This document shows positions 38,521-50,725 of a stretch of DNA of 64,000 nucleotides, one piece after another. The position numbers and the translations under genes are program-made. Under the pieces are notes generated by a model that was given only the letters and a program-made list of their open reading frames with translations, did not search any database and had not been told where the DNA came from. The first letter of the stretch is position 1, and each line of letters opens with the position of its first letter. This DNA is from Eutreptiella sp. 'Long Island Sound 2002' (lineage: Eukaryota > Euglenozoa > Euglenophyceae > Eutreptiales > Eutreptiaceae): NCBI GenBank assembly GCA_964036045.1, contig OZ038380.1, positions 9,137,913 to 9,201,912 of the forward strand, in the 5' to 3' direction.

Positions 38521-39059
38521 CAATCATGACTTCTGCACAAAGGCTGCATGGCCAAGACCGAGCCAGTTTTGGGGCATAGTGGCCACAATGTGGGGCACAA
38601 ACTGTGAGTGCAGCATTGCCGCAAAAAACATACGGTGAGACCCCAGTTTTGTGTGTAATAATGATTTACCACAGTCCAATAATGACTTCTGCACAAAGGC
38701 TGCATGGCCAAGACCGAGCCAGTTGTGGGGCACAGTGGCCACAATGTGGGGCACAAACTGTGAGTGCAGCATTGCCGCAAAATACACATGCTGAGACCCC
38801 AGTTTTGTGTGTAATAATGATTTACCACAGTCCAACCGTGACTTCTGCACAAAGGCTGCATGGCCAAGACGGAGCCAGTTTTGGGGCACAGTGGCCACAA
38901 TGTGGGGCACAAACTGTGAGTGCAGCATTGCCGCAAAAAGCACGTGGTGAGACCCCAGTTTTTGTGTGTAATAATCATTTACCACAGTCCAACCATGACT
39001 TCTGCACAAAGGCTGCATGGCCAAGACCGAGCCAGTTTTGGAGCATTGTGACCACCATG

Positions 39060-42000
39060 TGGGGCACAAACTGTGAGTGCAGCATTGCCGCAAAAAACAC
39101 ATGGTGTGACCCCAGTTTTGTGTGCAATAATGATTTACCACAGTCCAATCATGACTTCTGCACAAAGGCTGCATGGCCAAGACCGAGCCAGTTTTGGGGC
39201 ACAGTGGCCACAACGTGGGGCACAAACTGTGAGTGCAGCATTGCCGCAAAAAACACACGCTGAGACCCCAGTCTTGTGTGTAATAATGATTTACCACAGT
39301 CCAATCATGACTTCTGCACAAAGGCTGCATGGCCAAGACCGAGCCAGTTTTGGGGCATTGTGACCACAATGTGGGGCACAAAGTGTGAGTGCAGCATTGC
39401 CGCAAAAAACATACGGTGAGGCCCCAGTTTTGTGTGTAAGAATGATTTACCACAGTCGAATCATGACTTCTGCACAAAGGCTGCATGGCCAAGACCCAGT
39501 CAGTTGTGGGGCACAGTGGCCACAATGCTGGGCACAAACTGTGAGTGCAGCATTGCCGCAAAAAACATACGGTGAGGCCCCAGTTTTGTGTGTAATAATG
39601 ATTTACCACAGTCCAACCATGACTTCCGCACAAAGGCTGCATGGCCAAGACCGAGCCAGTTTTGGGGCACAGTGGCCACAATGTGGGGCACAAACTGTGA
39701 GTGCAGCATTGCCGCAAAAAACACACTGTGAGACCCCTGTTTTGTGTGCAATAATGATTTACCACAGTCCAACCATGACTTCCGCACAAAGGCTGCATGG
39801 CCAAGACCGAGCCAGTTTTGGGGCACAGTGGCCACAATGTGGGGCACAAACTGTGAGTGCAGCATTGCCGCAAAAAACACACTTTGAGACCCCTGTTTTG
39901 TGTGCAATAATGATTTACCACAGTCCAATTATGACTTCTGCACAAAGGCTGCATGGCCAAGACCGAGCCAGTTTTGGAGCATTGTGACCAGGATGTGGGG
40001 CACAAACAGTGAGTGCAGCATTGCCGCAAAAAACACATGGTGAGACCCCAGTTTTGTGTGCAATAATGATTTACCACAGTCCAATCATGACTTCTGCACA
40101 AAACTTGTATGGCCAAGACCGAGCCAGTTTTGGGGCACAGTGCCCACAATGTGGGGCACAAACTGTGAGTGCAGCATTGCCGCAAAAAACATACGGTGAG
40201 GCCCCAGTTTTGTGTGTAATAATGATTTACCACAGTCGAATCATGACTTCTGCACAAAGGCTGCATGGCCAAGACCCAGTCAGTTTTGGGGCACAGTGGC
40301 CACAATGTGGGGCACAAACTGTGAGTGCAGCATTGCCGCAAAAAACACATGGTGAGACCCCTGTTTTGTGTGCAATAATGATTTACCACAGTCCAACCAT
40401 GACTTCTGCACAAAGGCTGCATGGCCAAGACCCAGTCAGTTTTGGGGCACAGTGGCCACAATGTGGGGCACAAACTGTGAGTGCAGCATTGCCGCAAAAA
40501 ACACACTGTGAGACCCCTGTTTTGTGTGCAATAATGATTTACCACAGTCCAACCATGACTGCTGCACAAAGGCTGCATGGCCAAGACCGAGCCAGCTTTG
40601 GGGCACAGTGGCCACAATGTTGGGCACAAACTGTGAGTGCAGCATTGCCGCAAAAAACACACTTTGAGACCCCTGTTTTGTGTGCAATAATGATTTACCA
40701 CAGTCCAATCATGACTTCTGCACAAAGGCTGCATGGCCAAGACCGAGCCAGTTTTGGAGCATTGTGACCACAATGTGGGGCACAAACAGTGAGTGCAGCA
40801 TTGCCGCAAAAAACACACGGTGAGACCCCTGTTTTGTGTGCAATAATGATTTACCACAGTCCAACCATGACTTCTGCACAAAGGCTGCATGGCCAAGACC
40901 GAGCCAGTTTTGGGGCATTGTGACCACAATGTGGGGCACAAACAGTGAGTGCAGCATGGCCGCAAAAAACACATGGTGAGACCCCAGTTTTGTGTGTAAT
41001 AATGATTTACCACAGTCCAACCATGACTTCTGCACAAAAACTGCTTGGCCAAGACCGAGCCAGTTTTGGGGCACAGTGGCCACAATGTGGGGCACAAACA
41101 GTGAGTACAGCATTGCCGCAAAAAACACATGGTTAGACCCCAGTTTTGTGTGCAATAATGATTTACCACAGTCCAACCATGACTTCTGCACAAAGGCTGC
41201 ATGGCCAAGACCGAGCCAGTTTTGGGGCACAGTGGCCACAATGTGGGGCACAAACAGTGAGTGCAGCATTGCCGCAAAAAACACATGGTGAGACCCCAGT
41301 CTTGTGTGTAGTAATGATTTACCACAGTCCAACCATGACTTCTGCACAAAGGCTGCATGGCCAAGACCGAGCCAGTTTTGGGGCACAGTGGCCACAATGT
41401 GGGGCACAAACTGTGACTGCAGCATTGCCGCAAAAAACACATGGTTAGACCCGAGTTTTGTGTGTAATAATGATTTACCACAGTCCAATCATGACTTCTG
41501 CACAAAGGCTGCATGGCCAAGACCGAGCCAGTTTTGGAGCATTGTGACCACAATGTGGGGCACAAACAGTGAGTGCAGCATTGCCGCAAAAAACACACGG
41601 TGAGACCCCTGTTTTGTGTGCAATAATGATTTACCACAGTCCAACCATGACTTCTGCACAAAGGCTGCATGGCCAAGACCGAGCCAGTTTTGGGGCATTG
41701 TGACCACAATGTGGGGCACAAACAGTGAGTGCAGCATGGCCGCAAAAAACACATGGTGAGACCCCAGTTTTGTGTGTAATAATGATTTACCACAGTCCAA
41801 CCATGACTTCTGCACAAAGGCTGCATGGCCAAGACCGAGCCAGTTTTGGGGCATTGTGACCACAATGTGGGGCACAAACTGTGAGTGCAGCATTGCCGCA
41901 AAAAACACATGGTGTGACCCCAGTTTTGTGTGCAATAATGATTTACCACAGTCCAATCATGACTTCTGCACAAAGGCTGCATGGCCAAGACCGAGCCAGT

Positions 42001-44626
42001 TTTGGGGCACAGTGGCCACAACGTGGGGCACAAACTGTGAGTGCAGCATTGCCGCAAAAAACACACGCTGAGACCCCAGTCTTGTGTGTAATAATGATTT
42101 ACCACAGTCCAATCATGACTTCTGCACAAAGGCTGCATGGCCAAGACCGAGCCAGTTTTGGGGCATTGTGACCACAATGTGGGGCACAAAGTGTGAGTGC
42201 AGCATTGCCGCAAAAAACATACGGTGAGGCCCCAGTTTTGTGTGTAAGAATGATTTACCACAGTCGAATCATGACTTCTGCACAAAGGCTGCATGGCCAA
42301 GACCCAGTCAGTTGTGGGGCACAGTGGCCACAATGCTGGGCACAAACTGTGAGTGCAGCATTGCCGCAAAAAACATACGGTGAGGCCCCAGTTTTGTGTG
42401 TAATAATGATTTACCACAGTCCAACCATGACTTCCGCACAAAGGCTGCATGGCCAAGACCGAGCCAGTTTTGGGGCACAGTGGCCACAATGTGGGGCACA
42501 AACTGTGAGTGCAGCATTGCCGCAAAAAACACACTGTGAGACCCCTGTTTTGTGTGCAATAATGATTTACCACAGTCCAACCATGACTTCCGCACAAAGG
42601 CTGCATGGCCAAGACCGAGCCAGTTTTGGGGCACAGTGGCCACAATGTGGGGCACAAACTGTGAGTGCAGCATTGCCGCAAAAAACACACTTTGAGACCC
42701 CTGTTTTGTGTGCAATAATGATTTACCACAGTCCAATTATGACTTCTGCACAAAGGCTGCATGGCCAAGACCGAGCCAGTTTTGGAGCATTGTGACCAGG
42801 ATGTGGGGCACAAACAGTGAGTGCAGCATTGCCGCAAAAAACACATGGTGAGACCCCAGTTTTGTGTGCAATAATGATTTACCACAGTCCAATCATGACT
42901 TCTGCACAAAACTTGTATGGCCAAGACCGAGCCAGTTTTGGGGCACAGTGCCCACAATGTGGGGCACAAACTGTGAGTGCAGCATTGCCGCAAAAAACAT
43001 ACGGTGAGGCCCCAGTTTTGTGTGTAATAATGATTTACCACAGTCGAATCATGACTTCTGCACAAAGGCTGCATGGCCAAGACCCAGTCAGTTTTGGGGC
43101 ACAGTGGCCACAATGTGGGGCACAAACTGTGAGTGCAGCATTGCCGCAAAAAACACATGGTGAGACCCCTGTTTTGTGTGCAATAATGATTTACCACAGT
43201 CCAACCATGACTTCTGCACAAAGGCTGCATGGCCAAGACCCAGTCAGTTTTGGGGCACAGTGGCCACAATGTGGGGCACAAACTGTGAGTGCAGCATTGC
43301 CGCAAAAAACACACTGTGAGACCCCTGTTTTGTGTGCAATAATGATTTACCACAGTCCAACCATGACTGCTGCACAAAGGCTGCATGGCCAAGACCGAGC
43401 CAGCTTTGGGGCACAGTGGCCACAATGTGGGGCACAAACTGTGAGTGCAGCATTGCCGCAAAAAACACACTTTGAGACCCCTGTTTTGTGTGCAATAATG
43501 ATTTACCACAGTCCAATCATGACTTCTGCACAAAGGCTGCATGGCCAAGACCGAGCCAGTTTTGGAGCATTGTGACCACAATGTGGGGCACAAACAGTGA
43601 GTGCAGCATTGCCGCAAAAAACACACGGTGAGACCCCTGTTTTGTGTGCAATAATGATTTACCACAGTCCAACCATGACTTCTGCACAAAGGCTGCATGG
43701 CCAAGACCGAGCCAGTTTTGGGGCATTGTGACCACAATGTGGGGCACAAACAGTGAGTGCAGCATGGCCGCAAAAAACACATGGTGAGACCCCAGTTTTG
43801 TGTGTAATAATGATTTACCACAGTCCAACCATGACTTCTGCACAAAAACTGCTTGGCCAAGACCGAGCCAGTTTTGGGGCACAGTGGCCACAATGTGGGG
43901 CACAAACAGTGAGTACAGCATTGCCGCAAAAAACACATGGTTAGACCCCAGTTTTGTGTGCAATAATGATTTACCACAGTCCAACCATGACTTCTGCACA
44001 AAGGCTGCATGGCCAAGACCGAGCCAGTTTTGGGGCACAGTGGCCACAATGTGGGGCACAAACAGTGAGTGCAGCATTGCCGCAAAAAACACATGGTGAG
44101 ACCCCAGTCTTGTGTGTAGTAATGATTTACCACAGTCCAACCATGACTTCTGCACAAAGGCTGCATGGCCAAGACCGAGCCAGTTTTGGGGCACAGTGGC
44201 CACAATGTGGGGCACAAACTGTGACTGCAGCATTGCCGCAAAAAACACATGGTTAGACCCGAGTTTTGTGTGTAATAATGATTTACCACAGTCCAATCAT
44301 GACTTCTGCACAAAGGCTGCATGGCCAAGACCGAGCCAGTTTTGGAGCATTGTGACCACAATGTGGGGCACAAACAGTGAGTGCAGCATTGCCGCAAAAA
44401 ACACACGGTGAGACCCCTGTTTTGTGTGCAATAATGATTTACCACAGTCCAACCATGACTTCTGCACAAAGGCTGCATGGCCAAGACCGAGCCAGTTTTG
44501 GGGCATTGTGACCACAATGTGGGGCACAAACAGTGAGTGCAGCATGGCCGCAAAAAACACATGGTGAGACCCCAGTTTTGTGTGTAATAATGATTTACCA
44601 CAGTCCAACCATGACTTCTGCACAAA
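39060..44626 (+). repeat. 18-mer higher-order repeat, two near-identical copies, period 2,808 bp
   Basis: About 39,060-41,818 is repeated at 41,868-44,626. In the lines and translations I compared, the only difference seen was gttgggcac (about 40,620) versus gtggggcac (about 43,429), so identity is well above 99.5%. Within the unit are linked markers found almost only here: acccagtcag, cagtcgaatc, atgctgggc, cacactttgag, cacactgtgag, acttgtatgg and gtgcccac. This is the clearest recent amplification in the window. Confidence 0.85.
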
Positions 44627-45076
44627 AACTGCTTGGCCAAGACCGAGCCAGTTTTGGGGCACAGTGGCCACAATGTGGGGCACAAACAGTGAGTACAGCA
44701 TTGCCGCAAAAAACACATGGTTAGACCCCAGTTTTGTGTGCAATAATGATTTACCACAGTCCAACCATGACTTCTGCACAAAGGCTGCATGGCCAAGACC
44801 GAGCCAGTTTTGGGGCACAGTGGCCACAATGTGGGGCACAAACAGTGAGTGCAGCATTGCCGCAAAAAACACATGGTGAGACCCCAGTCTTGTGTGTAGT
44901 AATGATTTACCACAGTCCAACCATGACTTCTGCACAAAGGCTGCATGGCCAAGACCGAGCCAGTTTTGGGGCACAGTGGCCACAATGTGGGGCACAAACT
45001 GTGACTGCAGCATTGCCGCAAAAAACACATGGTTAGACCCGAGTTTTGTGTGTAATAATGATTTACCACAGTCCAA
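43517..45076 (+). repeat. 5-mer tandem duplication at the end of the 18-mer, period 780 bp
   Basis: 43,517-44,296 is repeated at 44,297-45,076, and the same 780-bp block also stands at 40,709-41,488 inside the first 18-mer. Markers are agcatggccgc, aactgcttgg, gtgagtacagc, gtgtagtaatg and gtgactgcag. After the first 18-mer only the first 330 bp of an extra block is present (41,489-41,818). Confidence 0.85.
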
Positions 45077-46994
45077 TCATGACTTCTGCACAAAGGCTGC
45101 ATGGCCAAGACCCAGCCAGTTTCGGAGCATTGTGACCACAATGTGGGGCACAAACTGTGAGTGCAGCATTGCCGCAAAAAACACATTGTGTGACCCCAGT
45201 TTTGTGTGTAATAATGATTTACCACAGTCCAACCATGACTTCTGCACAAAGGCTGCATGGCCAAGACCGAGCCAGTTTTGGAGCATTGTGACCACAATGT
45301 GGGGCACAAACTGTGAGTGCAGCATTGCCGCAAAAAACACATGGTTAGACCCCAGTTTTGTGTGTAATAATGATTCACCACAGTGCAACCATGACTTCTG
45401 CACAAAGGCTGCATGGCCAAGACCAAGCCATTTTTGGGGCACAGTGGCCACAATGTGGGGCACAAACTGTGAGTGCAGCATTGCCGCAAAAAACACACTT
45501 TGAGACCCCTGTTTTGTGTGTAATAATGATTTACCACAGTCAAACCGTGACTTCTGCACAAAGGCTGCATGGCCAAGACCGAGCCAGTTTTGGGGCATAG
45601 TGGCCACAATGTGGGGCACAAACAGTGAGTGCAGCATTGCCGCAAAAAACACACGGTGAGACCCCAGTTTGGGGTGTAATAATGATTTACCACAGTCCAA
45701 TCATGACTTCTGCACAAAAACTGCATGGCCAAGACCGAGCCAGCTTTGGAGCATTGTGACCACAATGAGGGGCACAAACTGTGAGTGCAGCATTGCCGCA
45801 ATAAACACATGGTTAGACCCCAGTTTTGTGTGTAATAATGATTTACCACAGTCCAACCATGACTTCTGCACAAAGGCTGCATGGCTAAGACCGAGCCAGC
45901 TTTGGGGCACAGTGGCCACAATGTGGGGCACAAACAGTGAGTGCAGCATTGCCGCAAAAAACACATGGTGAGACCCCAGTTTTGTGTGTAATAATGATTT
46001 ACCACAGTCGAACCATGACTTCTGCACAAAGGCTGCATGGCCAAGACAGAGCCAGTTTTGGGGCACAGTGGCCACAATGTGGGGCACAAACTGTGAGTGC
46101 AGCATTGCCGCAAAAAACACATGGTGAGACCCCAGTTTTGTGTGTAGTAATGATTTACCACAGTCCAACCATGACTTCTGCACAAAGGCTGCATGGCCAA
46201 GACCGAGCCAGTTTTGGGGCACAGTGGCCACAATGTGGGGCACAAACTGTGAGTGCAGCATTGCCGCAAAAAACACATGGTGAGACCCCAGTCTTGTGTG
46301 TAGTAATGATTTACCACAGTCCAACCATGACTTCTGCACAAAGGCTGCATGGCCAAGACCGAGCCAGTTTTGGGGCACAGTGGCCACAATGTGGGGCACA
46401 AACTGTGAGTGCAGCATTGCCGCAAAAAACACATGGTTAGACCCGAGTTTTGTGTGTAATAATGATTTACCACAGTCCAATCATGACTTCTGCACAAAGG
46501 CTGCATGGCCAAGACCCAGCCAGTTTCGGAGCATTGTGACCACAATGTGGGGCACAAACTGTGAGTGCAGCATTGCCGCAAAAAACACATGGTGTGACCC
46601 CAGTTTTGTGTGTAATAATGATTTACCACAGTCCAACCATGACTTCTGCACAAAGGCTGCATGGCCAAGACCGAGCCAGTTTTGGAGCATTGTGACCACA
46701 ATGTGGGGCACAAACTGTGAGTGCAGCATTGCCGCCAAAAACACATGGTTAGACCCCAGTTTTGTGTGTAATAATGATTCACCACAGTGCAACCATGACT
46801 TCTGCACAAAGGCTGCATGGCCAAGACCAAGCCATTTTTGGGGCACAGTGGCCACAATGTGGGGCACAAACTGTGAGTGCAGCATTGCCGCAAAAAACAC
46901 ACTTTGAGACCCCTGTTTTGTGTGTAATAATGATTTACCACAGTCAAACCGTGACTTCTGCACAAAGGCTGCATGGCCAAGACCGAGCCAGTTT
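44890..46994 (+). repeat. 9-mer repeat, period 1,404 bp
   Basis: About 44,890-45,590 aligns with 46,294-46,994. Shared markers are gtgtagtaatg, acccagccagtttcgg, gattcaccacagtgc, gaccaagccattttt and cagtcaaaccgtg. The copies differ by single bases such as cacattg versus cacatgg. Confidence 0.7.
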
Positions 46995-48860
46995 TCGGGC
47001 ACAGTGGCCACAATGTGGGGCACAAAGTGTGAGTGCAGCATTGCCGCAAAAAACACACGGTGAGACCCCAGTTTGGTGTGTAATAATGATTTACCACAGT
47101 CCAATCATGACTTCTGCACAAAAACTGCATGGCCAAGACCGAGCCAGCTTTGGAGCAGAGTGACCACAATGTGGGGCACAAACTGTGAGTGCAGCATTGC
47201 CGCAAAAAACACATGGTGAGGCCCCAGTTTTGTGTGTAATAATGATTTACCACAGTCCAACCATGACTTCTGCACAAAGGCTGCATGGCCAAGACCGAGC
47301 CAGTTTTGGAGCATTGTGACTACAATGAGGGGCACAAACAGTGAGTGCAGCATTGCCGCAATAAACACATGGTTAGACCCCAGTTTTGTGTGTAATAATG
47401 ATTTACCACAGTCCAACCATGACTTCTGCACAAAGGCTGCATGGCCAAGACCGAGCCAGCTTTGGGGCACAGTGGCCACAATGTGGGGCACAAACAGTGA
47501 GTGCAGCATTGCCGCAAAAAACACATGGTGAGACCCCAGTTTTGTGTGTAATGATGATTTACCACAGTCGAACCATGACTTCTGCACAAAGGCTGCATGG
47601 CCAAGACAGAGCCAGTTTTGGGGCACAGTGGCCACAATGTGGGCACAAACTGTGAGTGCAGCATTGCCGCAAAAAACACACGGTGAGACCCCAGTTTTGT
47701 GTGTAATAATGCTTTACCACAGTCCAACCATGACTTCTGCACAAAACTTGTATGGCCAAGACCGAGCCAATTTTGGAGCATTGTGACCACAATGTGGGGC
47801 ACAAACTGTGAGTGCAGCATTGCGGCAAAAAACACATGGTGAGACCCCAGTTTTGTGTGCAATAATGATTTACCACAGTCCAACCATGACTTCTGCACAA
47901 AGGCTGCATGGCCAAGACCGACCCAGTTTTGGAGCATTGTGACCACAATGAGGGGCACAAACAGTGAGTGCAGCATTGCCGCAAAGAACACATGGTTAGA
48001 CCCCAGTTTTGTGTGTAATAATGATTTACCACAGTCCAATCATGACTTCTGCACAAAAACTGCATGGCCAAGACCGAGCCAGCTTTGGGGCACAGTGGCC
48101 ACAATGTGGGGCACAAACAGTGAGTGCAGCATTGCCGCAAAAAACACATGGTGAGACCCCAGTTTTGTGTGTAATAATGATTTACCACAGTCCAATCATG
48201 ACTTCTGCACAAAGGCTGCATGGCCAAGACCGAGCCAGTTTTGGGGCACAGTGGCCACAATGTGGGGCACAAACTGTGAGTGCAGCATTGCCGCAAAAAA
48301 CACACGGTGAGACCCCAGTTTTGTGTGTAATAATGATTTACCACAGTCCAATCATGACTTCTGCACAAAAACTGTATGGCCAAGACCGAGCCAGTTTTGG
48401 AGCATTGTGACCACAATGTGGGGCACAAACTGTGAGTGCAGCATTGCCGCAAAAAACACATGGTGAGGCCCCAGTTTTGTGTGTAATAATGATTTACCAC
48501 AGTCCAACCATGACTTCTGCACAAAGGCTGCATGGCCAAGACCGAGCCAGTTTTGGGGCACAGTGGCCACAATGTGGGGCACAAACTGTGAGTGCAGCAT
48601 TGCCGCAAAGAACACATGGTGTGACCCCAGTTTGGTGTGTAATAATGATTTACCACAGTCCAACCATGACTCCTGCACAAAGGCTGCATGGCCAAGACCG
48701 AGCCAGTTTTGGAGCATTGTGACCACAATGAGGGGCACAAACAGTGAGTGCAGCATTGCCGCAAAAAACACACGGTGAGTCCCCAGTTTTGTGTGTAATA
48801 ATGATTTACCACAGTCCAATCATGACTTCTGCACAAAGGCTGCATGGCCAAGACCGAGCC
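46995..48860 (+). repeat. Class A/B monomers without a clear local HOR
   Basis: Ordinary A/B monomers, including an ataaacac variant (47,360) that also occurs 1,560 bp earlier. A 1-bp deletion in the G run (aatgtgggcac) lies near 47,640. Confidence 0.55.
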
Positions 48861-50725
48861 AGTTTTGGGGCACAGCGGCCACAATGTGGGGCACAAACAG
48901 TGAGTGCAGCATTGCCGCAAAATACACATGGTTAGACCCCAGTTTTGTGTGCAATAATGATTTACCACAGTCCAACCATGACTTCTGCACAAAGGCTGCA
49001 TGGCCAAGACCGAGCCAGTTTTGGGGCACAGTGGCCTCAATGTGGGGCACAAACAGTGAGTGCAGCATTGCCGCAAATAACACATGGTGAGACCCCAGTT
49101 TTGTGTGTAATAATGATTTACCACAGTCCAATCATGACTTCTGCACAAAGCCTGCATGGCCAAGACCGAGCCAGTTTTGGAGCATTGTGACCACAATGTG
49201 GGGCACAAACAGTGAGTGCAGCATTGCCGCAAAAAACACATGGTGTGACCCCAGTTTTGTGTGCAATAATGATTTACCACAGTCCAATCATGACTTCTGC
49301 ACAAAGGCTGCATGGCCAAGACCGAGCCAGTTTTGGAGCATTGTGACCACGATGTGGGGCACAAACTGTGAGTGCAGCATTGCCGCAAAAAACACATGGT
49401 GAGACCCCAGTTTTGTGTGTAATAATGATTTACCACAGTCCAACCATGACTTCTGCACAAAAACTGCATGGCCAAGACCGAGCCAGTTTTGGGGCATAGT
49501 GGCCACAATGTGGGGCACAAACTGTGAGTGCAGCATTGCCGCAAAAAACATACGGTGAGGCCCCAGTTTTGTGTGTAATAATGATTTACCACAGTCCAAT
49601 CATGACTTCTGCACAAAGGCTGCATGGCCAAGACCGAGCCAGTTTTGGGGCACAGTGGCCACAATGTGGGGCACAAACAGTGAGTGCAGCATTGCCGCAA
49701 AAAGCACGTGGTGAGACCCCAGTTTTGTGTGTAATAATGATTTACCACAGTCGAACCATGACTTCTGCACAAAACCTGCATGGCCAAGACCGAGCCAGGT
49801 TTGGGGCACAGCGGCCACAATGTGGGGCACAAACAGTGAGTGCAGCATTGCCGCAAAATACACATGGTTAGACCCCAGTTTTGTGTGCAATAATGATTTA
49901 CCACAGTCCAACCATGACTTCTGCACAAAGGCTGCATGGCCAAGACCGAGCCAGTTTTGGGGCACAGTGGCCTCAATGTGGGGCACAAACTGTGAGTGCA
50001 GCATTGCCGCAAATAACACATGGTGAGACCCCAGTTTTGTGTGTAATAATGATTTACCACAGTCCAATCATGACTTCTGCACAAAGCCTGCATGGCCAAG
50101 ACCGAGCCAGTTTTGGAGCATTGTGACCACAATGTGGGGCACAAACAGTGAGTGCAGCATTGCCGCAAAAAACACATGGTGTGACCCCAGTTTTGTGTGC
50201 AATAATGATTTACCACAGTCCAATCATGACTTCTGCACAAAGGCTGCATGGCCAAGACCGAGCCAGTTTTGGAGCATTGTGACCACGATGTGGGGCACAA
50301 ACTGTGAGTGCAGCATTGCCGCAAAAAACACACGGTGAGACCCCAGTTTTGTGTGTAATAATGATTTACCACAGTCCAACCATGACTTCTGCACAAAAAC
50401 TGCATGGCCAAGACCGAGCCAGTTTTGGGGCATAGTGGCCACAATGTGGGGCACAAACTGTGAGTGCAGCATTGCCGCAAAAAACATACGGTGAGGCCCC
50501 AGTTTTGTGTGTAATAATGATTTACCACAGTCCAATCATGACTTCTGCACAAAGGCTGCATGGCCAAGACCGAGCCAGTTTTGGGGCACAGTGGCCACAA
50601 TGTGGGGCACAAACAGTGAGTGCAGCATTGCCGCAAAAAGCACGTGGTGAGACCCCAGTTTTGTGTGTAATAATGATTTACCACAGTCGAACCATGACTT
50701 CTGCACAAAAACTGCATGGCCAAGA
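48860..50725 (+). repeat. 6-mer repeat, period 936 bp
   Basis: About 48,860-49,780 matches 49,796-50,725. Markers at the same offset are cacagcggcc, gtggcctcaatg, caaataacac, aaagcctgcatgg and gaccacgatgtg. Confidence 0.75.
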
